Shown in pieces: positions 22,809 through 34,784 of a stretch of 64,000 nt of DNA. The stretch's first letter is position 1. Each line of letters begins with the position of its first letter. The position numbers and the translations under genes were made by a program. The DNA is from Verticillium longisporum (taxonomy: Eukaryota > Ascomycota > Sordariomycetes > Glomerellales > Plectosphaerellaceae): positions 1,860,001-1,924,000 of the forward strand of contig JAETXT010000002.1 in the NCBI GenBank assembly GCA_019188255.1, in the 5' to 3' direction. The notes under the pieces are model-generated. The model made no database searches, was not told the origin of the DNA, and saw only the letters and a list, made by a program, of their open reading frames with translations.

Positions 22809-24529
22809 ACGCACCTTGTCCAGTGTCAGTCACGATCGCCCGACGGATCGGATGGCGCTCCGGAGCACTCGTGGTTCAGGAGCTCAACCCACGCCCTCCC
22901 CTGACGCTTTAATCATGACATGACGGGGTCAGGACAGGGATTTATTGGTAATGATAGCGACGACGTCACTCCCGCAAATGAGGGGTAGATGCAAACAAAT
23001 GTGAGGGCGCCATATTTTCAGACGCCAGGTAGGATCGATGATCGGGGCTTCTTGTTTGTATTTGTCGCACACATCCCCCGCATCGGCGCAGCCAAAGCCA
23101 GGCAGAGGAAAGGAAATCGCGAGATGAGCGGGGAGAGAGGGGGCTCTCCCAGGACTGACGCATTTGGCGTCTGGTTGGGGAAGATTCTCTTCACCAGCCA
23201 GCTTTGACACAAATACAGAAAACCCGACATTGACCGCAACCTTGCTACTATTTTTCCACATTGCAATGTTTAATCTTGAATGACTTGTGGCGAGACTGAA
23301 TTCTCTGCAGAGGCTCCTGTGGTTCAAAGCATGATCTGGCTCACCATGGTTCTCGAGATGGGGTTTGGAGGGTCCCAGTAACCGGCGGGCCTGTCGTAGT
23401 GCAGCACCTTGCTGCTTGAAGCTGGCCGAGACTGAGCTTTTCTGTGTTGGTGTGGAGGCTAGCGTGGCTGGTGTACTCAGCCACAAATACACAGAAGTTC
23501 GCCTTGAACCATCACGTCCACGGCTACAAACCGTCGAGGGGCTTCATAGCAACTGTCACGATTGGAAGTGCCAGGAGCTTTGATATAGGTTATTAACGAA
23601 CCAACCGGTATGAAAGGTCAACAAACATACGATGATTGATAGAGACGTCCGCGTGGTGTACGGCGGCTCAGAGCCGTAAAGACCAATCCAACCTCGGTCC
23701 ATCAGAGGCAGTACATACGAAACATAACCCTAAAGGCTCGTTCTCACGCGTTCAACTCTTTTCCTCTGTTCGCATCTTCGTATTTGCCATGATAATCATG
23801 TATACAATCTTATTACGAACGGCAACCTCGGGACACCAGCAAGTCAGCAAGGTGGTCATGCAACCAGCATCCTCTAGTTTAGCTTTCGTTTACCGTCTCT
23901 CTTGCGAATCGTTCGAAAGTTCCGGAGGCTTTCTATCGGAACGGGAGATATGCTGCATTCCTGCCCATAAGCAGCTCGGCCGTCAGACAGGGAACACACC
24001 ATGTGCAGGGGATCAAATCCCATCCACGTTTTCCAGAATCGTGTCTATTCCAGGGGAGCGATCGAGCCATGGCGTTGAATGTTGGTCGCCCGAAGGCATA
24101 GTGGACTGGTATAAAAGCTTATGCATAGTCCTATGGCCTCCGGGCTTTTTCGTCCCTGTCCGGTAGCTCGCATGGGCACCAGTTCCACTCGACTGCGGGA
24201 GACCATAGGCCATGAGAGCCTCCCATGTGGACCAGGCTTAGTCTTGATGCAAAAACATGACGGACAAACCCGACCTTGTCGAAATGATGTCCCGGCCGGG
24301 GTATTATCATATAGAGCTATCCCCTGTTGCCTGAGTCAGGGGATGCGACCGGACCTGGAAGACCGAATGAGTAGAGGTTAGTATATATAGAGGTCAAAGG
24401 ATGATAATCCACCATGGCTGCTCCCATGCTGATACACTCCTAAGTATCTCGAACAAACTCTGCAGATCCCCCGATATACACATAACGTTCAACGAGACCT
24501 TGACTACCAAATCCCCAGCAAACGCCACC
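22809..24529. other. Intergenic region, no gene supported
   Basis: Several overlapping frames of 150-190 codons occur on both strands but lack domains, and their composition varies as in non-coding DNA. A TATATATAG box at about 24379-24388 lies about 145 bases upstream of the candidate secreted protein at 24530. Confidence 0.4.
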
Positions 24530-25032
24530 ATGAAGTCTTGCGCTGTTCTTCTCATCCTCGTCACCTCCGCAAGCGCTGCGTTCTGCAGCCCTGAAGGGAG
24601 CATGTCCCCGGAGCTAGGTGCCCTTCAGCCTATGTGAGTTCGGCGTGACGATTGAGATCCAAAACACGTTTGCTCACGATCTGCAGTCCAATGTTCACTG
24701 CGTAAGCCCCTTCCATGCCACAGGTACTACGTATGTGACTGACCTGGGGTTGGGGATGCCTGACCCTTACAGTGCCAGGACCCAGGAAGACGTAGCGATA
24801 CCTTCCGGGAATCCAGAGCATGTGTGAATCCCCGTTCGAAGCGAGGTGTCGTCCTTGCTCCTTGCCTGAATGGTGGCGTAAGATGCGCAATCCTTGCGGT
24901 CATGGTCAAGAATCGAGGCGAGGAAGAGGCTAATGCCTGTGTGATCAGATTCAGCGTTGCGTACGTAGTTGAAAGCAAATCCATTCGAAGGTATTCTGAC
25001 CCTGGCAGTGTTCTGAAATCCTCACACGTTGA
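24530..25032 (+). CDS. Candidate small secreted protein, exon structure unresolved
   Basis: An ATG in a strong context (GCCACCATG) starts a clear signal peptide, MKSCAVLLILVTSASA, followed by AFCSPEGSMSPELGALQP. The frame meets a stop within a probable donor (CCTAT|GTGAGT, 24634). A matching acceptor CTGCAG ends at 24686. Further candidate donors are at 24702 (GTAAGC), 24731 (GTATGT), 24887 (GTAAGA) and 24961 (GTACGT). Candidate acceptors end near 24771 (CTTACAG), 24948 and 25008 (CTGGCAG). A Cys-containing open stretch runs through 24772-25068. I could not find one model that uses all sites with correct phases, so the end given is one of several possibilities. A TATA-like box and a signal peptide make a real locus plausible, but this may be a decayed gene. 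Confidence 0.3.
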
Positions 25033-27239
25033 CGTGGAGTCTTGCTACCGTCCGAGCATGGGATGAACGGCGCGTAAGCACAATCACACGTCGGGCATGT
25101 CAATGGCTGCTCGGAATGTCTCGCGAGAGCCGAAAAGGCATACTGGCTAAGGGACCCTTCTCAGGAAACCCACGAGATGCCTCGGACAGTGCGTTAGTCA
25201 GCCTCCGTCGAAGCGCGCCAAGTTTGCCATCACAGCAAGTGAAATCGTCAGCCTATTACGTGACCAATCTGGTTGGAATTGTTGACGTGGGTGTTGGGTA
25301 CGCTGGGCGTGTTGAAGAAGTGCACATGCTGCCCGAACCAGTCCGCGGGGCGAACCCGGGCTCCTGTCAACAAGGCTAGAATTTTTTTATCAAGGTATGA
25401 GAAGTGTGCCAGGATCATGTTGAAAAAGCAAAGGAGTTTGGCAAGGGCCTATTGGCCTTTCGAAAAATATCGTCGCTGAGCTCAAGTGCCTCGAGGCCAG
25501 TGCTCCCAACCCCACGTCCCTCGCCGTTGTAGCCTCGGCCCTCCTGAGGTAATCGGCCTCCGTCGAATCTCCTCCCTAAAAGCGAACTGACAGCCCTCGG
25601 AGGCTTCTGAGGTGAGACTGACAGTGAACTCTGAATATGATGCCAAGTCTTTCGTGATCTTGATACGACACGACAAGCTCACTCAGAGTTGGGCCAGAAC
25701 AAAGGATGTCTTCCCGTCGCCGCCGGGTCTCAGCAGCGTACGCAATGGCCCCAGACTGGCCGCGAGGGCTCGAGAAACTCCCACCCCCTCGAAAGAAAGG
25801 GAACGCCGTCGAGACAGGCTTTCGAGTCACCAGCCAAAGGACCTTCCAGCATTTGCTTGAGCAGATACATCCCTTCCCCGTAGCCGCCGTCGGGTCTGTC
25901 CACCCTCCACGACGAACAGTTGCTCCAATCAGGTTAGCGCCCTTGCGGCTCCAAGGTGCCTGAACTCAAGTGAGGTGCGAGCCCCGCTGGTCGAAGGTCA
26001 GTCAGTCAGCAGAACCCCCATCACAAGAACACCAGAAAGAGCAGCGGTGTATGAATGAATTGAACCAAAAAAAAAAGTCTCACAAAAAGGATGGGCCAAA
26101 GGAACGACCAGACGGAAAGGATCAATCTTGGTTCAGGATGCCATCATTATGTTCCTTTCAACGGGGCCAGACCGGGCATCAGATGACCAGCCCGCCCAGT
26201 CGCCTCAGCCCCCCTGGCGCCCCTCTAATGGCGCCCACCCTCCGTCGTCCCTCCCAACACACAGTTTCCGACATGTTTCGAAGCTGGGACCCCCTTTCTC
26301 CCCACATGCTTCACAACGGCGGCCGAGAAGAGGCATCACGCCCGCTTGCTCGACACAACATGCTCACTTGGAGAGTTTGAGCTGCTTGTCCGTTTTTCCT
26401 CATGTTACGCATGAACTTGCGTAGGGGCCATGTTCGCAACCCTCGCTGCAGCAAGCAAGGGCAAAGCCAGGGAACAGGGCAGAGGAAGGATCAAGGGGTG
26501 TGGACGACGTCACTGATGTGGAGGGTTGCTGTGGTCTTGTGCTGACATGACTGTGATGCTGGCTAGCTAGCTGCCTGCTCTACCTGACCAGGCGTCGTGG
26601 CCCAGGGTGGCCCGTGCCGTCTCCTCCGGGCCTCAGCGCACGCCTCCTGTTGTGCTGGCAGCCAGGGGGCAGATACCAGGAAACCGCGGGTGAGCAGGTT
26701 CTTGGCCGGGGCGAAACCTCAGACTGCTGAGACAGGTCTGCTGGCCGTCGGCCTGGCCTCAGCTTCTCGCGTCGAATCCTGCTGCCGCCACTCCCAGGGT
26801 ATGAGACGTTGAGCGTGCTTCATCTGCCCTCTCTCACTCTCTCTCGCTCTCGTAAAATCTTGCCCTGTTTCCCAATACCGCTCATCGCGAGATGATGGTT
26901 GAGAGATTCCTAAAACGAAAACGCCGCTGCTTGATGCCATGAGAGATCAGATGTTGCTCCGATCTGGGTGAGATTGAAGAGCCAGAGTGATAAAAATGGA
27001 TGATAAAATAAGAAATGTTTTTCGATAGTAATCTTTTTTTGTGTGCTTTGTTTGTTTGGGGTTGCCGATCGTCCAGACCAATTGTCTTGCTCGTCTGTTG
27101 GCTGAATATACAGGCTCCGCCTCTCTGTCAGGTGAAAGTCCCGCTGGGATCCTCCTGCGAGGTCGAGGCATCGCGGCATATAGTACATGGATTTGGGGGA
27201 AAGGTGATGACGATATGTGTCGTTGAGTTTTGTCGTGAG
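25033..27239. other. Intergenic region, no gene supported
   Basis: No conserved protein segment is seen. There are simple-sequence patches: an A-run near 26069-26078 and a CT-rich patch near 26826-26850. Confidence 0.4.
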
Positions 27240-27783
27240 TTATACGCGCGGACCGCTGGAGCGGGCTCGTTGGGGCAGAGACCAGGGGCTTGCGCAAATG
27301 ATCTACAACCAGGTCAGTCATGAAGCTCACGGAAGAAGAGATGGCTCGTCATACCTCGCCCTCGCTGTAAGCCCAGAAGTACACAATCAGGGCGGTGAGG
27401 TAGTAGATTGCTGGGTTCGTCGCCTGGTAAAGAAGAGAGGCGGCGAGGGTGGTAAGAGGCAACATGACGAGACGGAACTCGAGGCTGCGGTGAAGTGCCG
27501 TGCCGGCAAGTAGAGGCATAGGCCATTCGAGAGCGAACATGAATAAGCCCATGACCAGATTTATGATCTGAAGGGCCGGTATAGGCTTGACAGCCGGATC
27601 CAATGTCTTGGTGAGGAAGTCCCAGAAGATCTTAGGCCAGAAGAAGCCCTCGATGGCAGCTACAACTTGGTCTATTTGAGTGTTAGTGACTTGACAACTT
27701 CGCGTCTCATGGTGATAGGACTTACAAGCTGATGCTGTCATGATGATGAGGCGAGCCCAGTGGTTCTTGATGAGGCGACCCAT
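27240..27783 (-). CDS. DUF7727-type small membrane protein
   Basis: A fungal multi-pass membrane protein of unknown function. Exon 1 (27783-27726) starts MGRLIKNHWARLIIMTASA. A 54-nt intron restores Tyr (T|AC), and exon 2 begins QVVAAIEGFFWPKIFWDF. At least three hydrophobic segments follow (IINLVMGLFMFALEW, LVMLPLTTLAASLLY, AIYYLTALIVYFWAYSEGE). The simple frame stops at 27351-27349 just after SEGEV. A good donor there (GAG|GTATGA), a CTGAC branch and a TTGTAG acceptor define a 52-nt intron leading to exon 3 (27302-27240), which adds IICASPWSLPQRARSSGPRV. I favour the longer form (145 residues) because the intron is typical in size and the splice phase is exact, but the short form cannot be excluded. 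Confidence 0.8.
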
Positions 27784-30700
27784 GGTTCCAGGTTACACCG
27801 TCCTTCTAATCCTGTCTCTTTCTGGTTTGTCCTGCGTCTCCTTGCTGATCGACAAGTCGTCGATGTCCTTGCGGCAGTCGTCTCTCGAGCTTGTCTTGGG
27901 ACCCAAATGACGAGAAGGCCTGGCGATGTAATGGCCAAAGTCGATGCGTCTGACGGTGATTCGAAAGAAGCAAAAGAAACCTCGTTGCCAAAGCTAACCG
28001 GAGCCCGAACCAAATAAAGACACCGAAAAAGGAGAGAAAAGTCGACCCGGTCGAGAGTTGAAAATGAGTCCTAGACGGGTGGAAGAAAGGAAGGTGAGGT
28101 GCCGGACCTGCGGAGGAGAAGAGAACGTCGAAACGGAGAAAAGAGAGCCGATATTAAAGAATGCTATCGACTAGGCAAGTGCACAGCGCTGGCAGAGAAG
28201 AAGGCCAGAAGTGTCACCTGTCTGTTGGCGGGGAATGGGCGGCTCTATATTGGGATGGAGAGACTCCGGACGAGAGAAGGGTGTCTGAAGTCGGAGGAGC
28301 ACGACCCTCGGAGCGCAGACGATGGACGGGGTCTGGGGTCGACAAGGCGACGAGGGGTGGTGGAGGGAAATGGCCCTCGCCCGGAGGGCAGGACACCAAG
28401 GCGAAGCAAAAGCTTGTGTCTGGTGTCGAGGGCCTGTGTCAGAGGCTGGGATCTGGGACGGGTGGTGAAGGGAACGATGGCCCAGGATGAGCAGGGTATG
28501 GGACGTCTCTGGGTGGGCCTCGAACGCGACACTGACGATGGGGTGGGCGATGGGTCAAGCAGCGGCAAGTCTCTCGCGATCCAGGTTCTGGTGATCTGAT
28601 CTATGATGACAGCTGGCATCCGAGCGACATTGAGACGTGAACGGTGGGAGGAGAGGCGCGGCGTCCAAGGGGCGGGCGATCGCGTGTTAGAGAGAAGTGG
28701 GCGAGGAGGTGGTTAGGTTGAGGGATCTGAGGCTCTTCTGTTTTGCGGGCTTGCGCTGGGATCTGGTGCTGTCTGGCGCAAATGCCGGTAGTGCGTCGCA
28801 GGTCGTGGCCGTGGAAGGTCGTGGGTGAGCAAGGCAAGTCTGGTTGTCGGTGCGTAAGAGGTGGAGTCTGATACGTGATCGTCTTCAGGGATGGAGAGTC
28901 TGTCTTTTGTGGTTTGCGATGTGGGCTGGCGCATGAAGAGGTTTGAAGATCAGACAGTTGGGTCAGGGACGGGGAAGGGGTTGTTGAAGCGGCAGAGGCT
29001 GTTTTATCAGACCGACCGTTGCGATCTGGATGGACGGGAAGGGGGGCAATCACTCTAAGCCAGCCATCCCATGCGTAGCCGATGGCCTCTGGCCGGTGGC
29101 CGCTGGGCGAGGCCTTTTGCCGTTCATTTTGCAGCATGCGGTTCGAGGAGGCCCCGGATGTGGTCACACTGGCGACCTGGGCGCATGGGTAATCGAGGGC
29201 GGCTTCTTCTAAGAGGGAAAATGTGGCGGGCTAAGCCACTAGACTGAGCGAGAAACATGAGGGTGATATCCTGGCGTGCGAATTGTAGAGGCTGCAGAGG
29301 CATGCGGTAGCGACGGGACCAGCATCGGGACGTCGAGAATGGTGTTCTGAATCTGGGCAGAATCGATAATTGCCAGGGCCAAAGTGCGGGCGGCACGAGG
29401 AGAATGCTCAAAGAGGGTGTGATTGGTGAAAGCTCGGCGGTTAGAACAGCTTCGACCAATGGTGGGTCTTGCCGCTGCAGCTCAGGCAAGGATGTAACAA
29501 GGGGGGCCCCTTCCCTCCCGCCCAGACTGACGAGATGCTGGCGCCAAAAAGGCCCTGGGCTCCCTCCCTGCTGCTCGTGACTCGATGGGGGCATCTGGGG
29601 TCACTGGCAGTCTAGAGATTTTTGGACAAGTCAGATCGTGAAGAAGTCCATGAGCTTGTTCTGGGATTGGTCCAGACGAGCAGGAAAAATCATTCGAACT
29701 GGGATACGATGGTTGAAGTGAGGCGAGAGAGGTCTTGGTAAGGAGGAACATCGTCCCAGCCCCTCCCCTCCCCTCTCTTCCCCCTCGGTCCCGTCTGCAC
29801 CTTCTCGTCCCGCCTGCAGGTGGGAAAGAAGGTGCTCCCCGCCTGCAACTGCCACACGGCACCCATCACCTTAGCAGGCGGTACCTAAGATGGTTCCTTT
29901 GCTGACCTCTGATAACTGGCACAGTGGCCGGCACCTTCCAAGGCGTCTTGCAACCGAGCGTACCTTCCACTCAGCTGAACCGTTGCATCGATCCGTCAAC
30001 CCATGTACAGGCGCAGGCAAAGTCAGGATACCATGATGCTTATGCCATCTCATGTGCTGAGACGGTTGATCAAGGGAGCTCCGACAGACACCAGTTCCAG
30101 AATCTCATGGCTGACGCAAGTCCTGTTTGACAAAGTCACATGGACGACTTGTCCATGTCTCGCCAGCGACAGGGGTCTGGGGCTTTGGCTCCGGGTCCGA
30201 GCTCCATTCTAGAGTCTCTTCCAGGTCTCTCTCTCTGTCTACTCTCTGTACCTCGGTGAGTGTCTACCATTACACGCTTGGTACCACCACAAGCGTAACC
30301 CGCGCCGTCACACCGCTGTCGCGATGGAAACACTGGGTCTCGAACTTGTGAAGATGGCTTCGAGCCTGCATGTCTAGCGGGTTGCGCGAGCATCGTCATC
30401 CGCTGGCTCCACCGACTCATGAGCATGCATGTAGCTTCCACGAGCATGTGTACTGTTGCCAACCTTTCTCGACGTCGATGGATCAATGTGCAGCCGCCGG
30501 TCTTCCGCCTTGGGATCATTCGTCTTGCTAGAAAGAACGAGCCACTTCAAAGGGTCATCGACCCAGAGTCGTGTCTCGATCGGGTCAACTTCTTCATGCA
30601 GTGGAGCCAGTCCACTCCAGTGCTACCAGGCAACAAGGTAGCGCCCGTTTCGCACCCGACCCACGAGGTATCGACACCGCACAGAGCACTAGCTGTCAAG

Positions 30701-33443
30701 GATCAGGACTTCCAGGGACCCGGGCCACCCTCTGTGCCCAACCCCTTGGAGTCATCACGAATTGTACATCCTAATCAGGCTCTGGTGGTCCGAACTCTTC
30801 CAACATGACCCGCGACAAGACATTGTCGAGCGATTCAGTAGGACACCCATCAGACGTCAGACTGTCCGCCGTCAGTTTGGGATGGCAGGCCGCACACAAG
30901 CCCCCGTCCAGCAAAACTCAATCGGGAAAAACGATACAAGTCTGTTCGCCTCCTGCGCAGTCGTCGATACGCAAGTGCGGCCTTTCAGGTCGCATCAGCA
31001 CAGGCGTTGTCGGGAGCCCTGCACCCAAGCGAAAGGCGTTGCTAGTACATCCCCTGTTTTCTTGGCCGCTTGAGCCATCCATCGCCAGACCAGTCGGTGA
31101 TGGAAATCGATAGTGCGAGCTGCCAAGAGTTGTGAGAACCGGCATCGACAGACCCGACTTCAATCTGCGAGCGACTGGCGACCATGGCATGTGCTTGTTA
31201 AAGAGGCTGCGTTTGCCGTGCATCCAAATCGGCGGGTGATGCTAAAAAGGCATCCCCACCGCAACCCCGCCGTCGGTTGCCCTCAGCGGTTCAAGACCGG
31301 CTATCATTGGCTACAACGGCGCTGCACAACGCCGCCAGTGGTTGTGAGCACACAACGACAGCAGCCACACATATACAGACCTCATGAGTGGCATCCTGGC
31401 TTGTCGCCTGCATTCACTACTGCGTCCCAGCAACCAAATAATCCCGTCCACGCTAGTCATCCTGCCACTCAGCTCTCGACGTTGGCTGGAATTATCGAGC
31501 TCTGGCGTGGCCAGATGTCCAGCGGCGATCCGGGCTCAGCCGAATGCACAAAGAAGGTCCAACATCAGTGATCTCATGTCGTGCAAAATCTTGTGCGAAC
31601 CACGGACTTGGGTCTCGATGTTGGTTCATCCAGCTGACTGGTTGGACGACGACAGGCAGCCATATTGATTGTTGCAATTAGAAGGAGCTCAGCGTCAGCG
31701 CGCAAAAGCCAGACAAGGCTTCTAGTCTATCGTGGCCTTATTGTGTCACATGACAATTAGACGAATGAGACCTCAAAACCCTGCAGACCTGCCCAGTTCA
31801 TAATCGTCGCAATCGGTCCGTCCAACTGGGTGTCTTGATGTGTTGACCGCTACTGTCCTGACTCGTCTCATGGCGGGCCCATCCCACCCAGAACCGCGGC
31901 ACCGTCACGTAGCTGTTCCCGGCTCAAGTCGCGACTTTCTTTGTCCCTTCCCGACACTGAAACCCTTCCGTCACTTGATTGCTTCGCTGCAGTCGTGATT
32001 TTGATGACAGGGAAATGGCCGTCAGGCTGTTGCTGCGGTGGGTCGGCCAAGCAGAATGTCTTCGACCTCGGATCAGACGCCACCCGCCCTGATCGCCGCG
32101 GCTTTTCACGACCTGTGCAAGGCATGAAGACAGGGTGTGGGCGTCAGCGACTTGATTGTCACGGCTGCTCAGGTCGCCGTGAGATCTTTTACAAACGAAT
32201 GCCGATTAGCCGGGGCGGGGTCCTCGATCTGGACGACAACCCGCTTGTCGTCTCAAGCATGAAACAGAAAGACAGGGACGTCATCCGAAGCGTCAGACTC
32301 GAGGGTCCCCGGGAACATGCTCTTTCTGCTCGATATTGCTTGGGGACTTGACGATAATTGACCCTGTCGGGCTCTGATGTGACACATGCTCGTGGTCCAT
32401 ACTTCCTAAGGTTCCTCACCTTTGACATGAGGCCGGTGATGCGATGCCTGAAGCTGTGAAGATCATGAGGCGCATGCCAATATCTATGTCGTTATTGAAA
32501 TGCCACAAGTCGAAACGGTGCGCCTGTTGGCTGTCTGCGTCGTGACCTCTCGATCGCTGTCGCGACTGGTGATCAGGTCGATCTGAACGCTGGAAAGACA
32601 AGAAAGAGAGGAGTAGCTACCCAGGATCAGTGTCCATCGTTGTCGGCTCACCAGCCTCTAGAGTTTCTTGACCAGTTTCAAAACAAAAACGAAATGCGCT
32701 CCAAGAGTTTACGCAAGGAATAGATAGGAGTACGGATATGGATACACTTGATCACTAGAGGAAGAGGAGGGATTTTTCGTAAAGAAGGTTTGAAGCATGC
32801 CAGAAAGCCCCTCCGCAATGATGGAGATGTCTTGACATCAGGTTCCATGGCATGTGCAATGCTTTGCACTGGATTATGATGGTGTCTGATGAACACGCTG
32901 GTTTGTGTTCATGCTTGACTATGAAACCTGCAGACGTGGCTAGGTCTTGGAGTGTTCTTTTGTGAGTGTGAAAGACAGGCAAGTCAGATCAACATGTGAG
33001 AATGTTGAGGATCGCCCATTGGCGTAGCTGACTGCCGTCTTCTGACGCCTGTTGTCATAAGTTCGAGCGACTGTAAAATCCATTAATGTCAAGCGTTGAA
33101 AGGAGGCCTTTCACGCAGGAGCACAAGCTGCCCTGGACGCAAAGCTTTTGAAGCCTGTTTGCGAACGAAGCAGGTCTGCGCCGCCATAACCAGCAGAAAC
33201 ATATCAGTTTCAATAGAGGTATGCCAAGATTCTATATGAGATGAGATCAGAAAGAAAACCAAGTATCCCGCTCGAGATTTTCCCGAGAGGGAGACTGCCG
33301 CCATGAATCAGAACAAGCGCCACCGCAGCGCCAATTGACCGAAGAACTCCTTTCCCCAGGCTGGTCGGCTCGCGCAGCCATGTATGCAGTTAAAAGCCGT
33401 GATGTACAGAAATATACAAACAACCATTGTCCAGCAGCCACCG
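27784..33443. other. 5.7-kb gene-poor stretch
   Basis: No supported gene. Open frames of 100-190 codons occur on both strands and overlap heavily (for example 28099-28599 plus, 28601-29167 minus, 29482-29862 minus, 31113-31571 plus), but none shows a known motif, signal peptide or splice pattern. The part next to 27783 is probably the promoter and 5' UTR of the DUF7727 gene. No tRNA or transposon termini were recognised. Confidence 0.4.
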
Positions 33444-34280
33444 TCAGGCCGAGGAGGGAACGGTGGCCTGTAATGTCGGGCACAGAGGCTTCTTCGTCTT
33501 GGGATCCCGCAGTGCCCGCAGCGCCTCCTCGAGCACGGCGACCTTGGCCTTGACCTCCTCCTCGTCCTTCTCCAGCTTGTCCTCACGCAGCTGGAGCTGC
33601 TCGAACCGCGCGTCGAGGTCCTTGATGCGCTCGAGGTTGGCGTCCGGCTTCTGCGACGCCTTCCAGTACTCGTAGACGATGAGGCCCATGGCGACGCTCA
33701 GGATGAAGGCGTCGCCCACGACATCGGCGAACAGGTCGACGGCCTTGTTCTCGGAGAGGGGCCGGAACTTGCGCCGCCAGAGGTTTGTCGCGGGGAAAAC
33801 GCGGAAGTGGCCCTGGCGCACGCCGAACATGCCTGTCGTGCCCTGCTGGCCTTGTTGACTCTGTTGCTGCTGCTGCTCGGCCTCTATCCGGGCCTGTTCT
33901 TCCTTTTTCCTCTTCTTCTCCTCCTCCTTCTCGATCTCTTCCTTCGTCTTCACGGTCGGGGCCTCGGCTTTTTCCTTTGCTCTTGCTTCGGCGCTGGGAT
34001 TTCGTAAGAGGGCGACATTCAGCCGCATATTGATCTGGTGTATGGATTGGCCGTAGCGGGCGGCAAACTGGCGGAAGCGCGGGTGCTCGTGGGCTTGGGC
34101 CTTGATGTGGTTCTACAGTTGCGCGTCAGCATGGGGGGCGTCAGGCAGATCGAAGGCGCCCCAGTCCAGGCACCAATTGGGCAGCCTGGAGGCTTTGACG
34201 TTGGGTAAACGTACGGCACCATATTTGGAGATGTGTCGCACAAACAGTGCTGCGAGCTTGAAGAGGGGTAGGGGGACCAT
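33444..34280 (-). CDS. OPA3-like protein
   Basis: OPA3-family proteins are small mitochondrial membrane-associated proteins. Two exons, 34280-34215 and 34112-33444, give 244 residues. The N-terminus MVPLPLFKLAALFVRHISKY continues into NHIKAQAHEHPRFRQFAARY and GQSIHQINMRLNVALLR, which is the conserved family start. A charged Lys/Glu/Gln-rich insertion follows (about residues 70-110), then FRPLSENKAVDLFADVVGDA, the hydrophobic AFILSVAMGLIVYEYW and a C-terminal coiled coil rich in Glu, Lys and Leu. Exon 1 ends exactly at codon GCC before GTACGT, and exon 2 starts AAC after TGTAG. No frame damage. It lies head-to-tail with the glycosyltransferase on the same strand. Confidence 0.93.
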
Positions 34281-34784
34281 GGCGGGGTTGGATGTTCAGA
34301 TTACTTGGTGAAGTGATTGTAGGTGGCAGAGCTCCTTGAGCTTCGGGTTGCCCAAAGTCTTGGCTTTGGCTGGCCGTGACGCGGGTCGGATGGCCCGTGC
34401 ATCGGTCTGCCGCAACACCGATGATCAACTTGAAGCACGAACAAGTCTGTCAGGACACGAACTTGCCTGACAGGAGCCGCAGCTTCGACTTACGATGTAC
34501 TATATGGCCGAATAGATGATTCTTGGAAGGTGGAATCATCGATGAAGAGATGGCAGCGCCCAAGAATGCACTTGACAATGAACCTCATCGTGCCAACCTG
34601 CTTCGGTTGTCATCTATGTATTGTAGTCTATTGTATCTCATCTAACATTGTACATATGGAATCATTCATACATCGCTGGCCGCTCCCATCCCATAAATCA
34701 AGCCGAGTCCAAAGAGACACACAAGGTTGCTTGCCAGCGCCACTGCCCCCAAACTCCGTCCTCGGAAGATGATGCTCCACGACA
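34281..34784. other. Spacer between the glycosyltransferase and OPA3-like genes
   Basis: Contains the 3' flank of the glycosyltransferase and the promoter of the OPA3-like gene, both on the minus strand. No gene is seen. Confidence 0.4.

Noticed and set aside
22929..23492. 187-codon open frame on the minus strand
   Set aside because: No domain and no family words. Probably chance.
23636..24166. 176-codon open frame on the plus strand
   Set aside because: No conserved words, irregular composition and no splice or promoter context.
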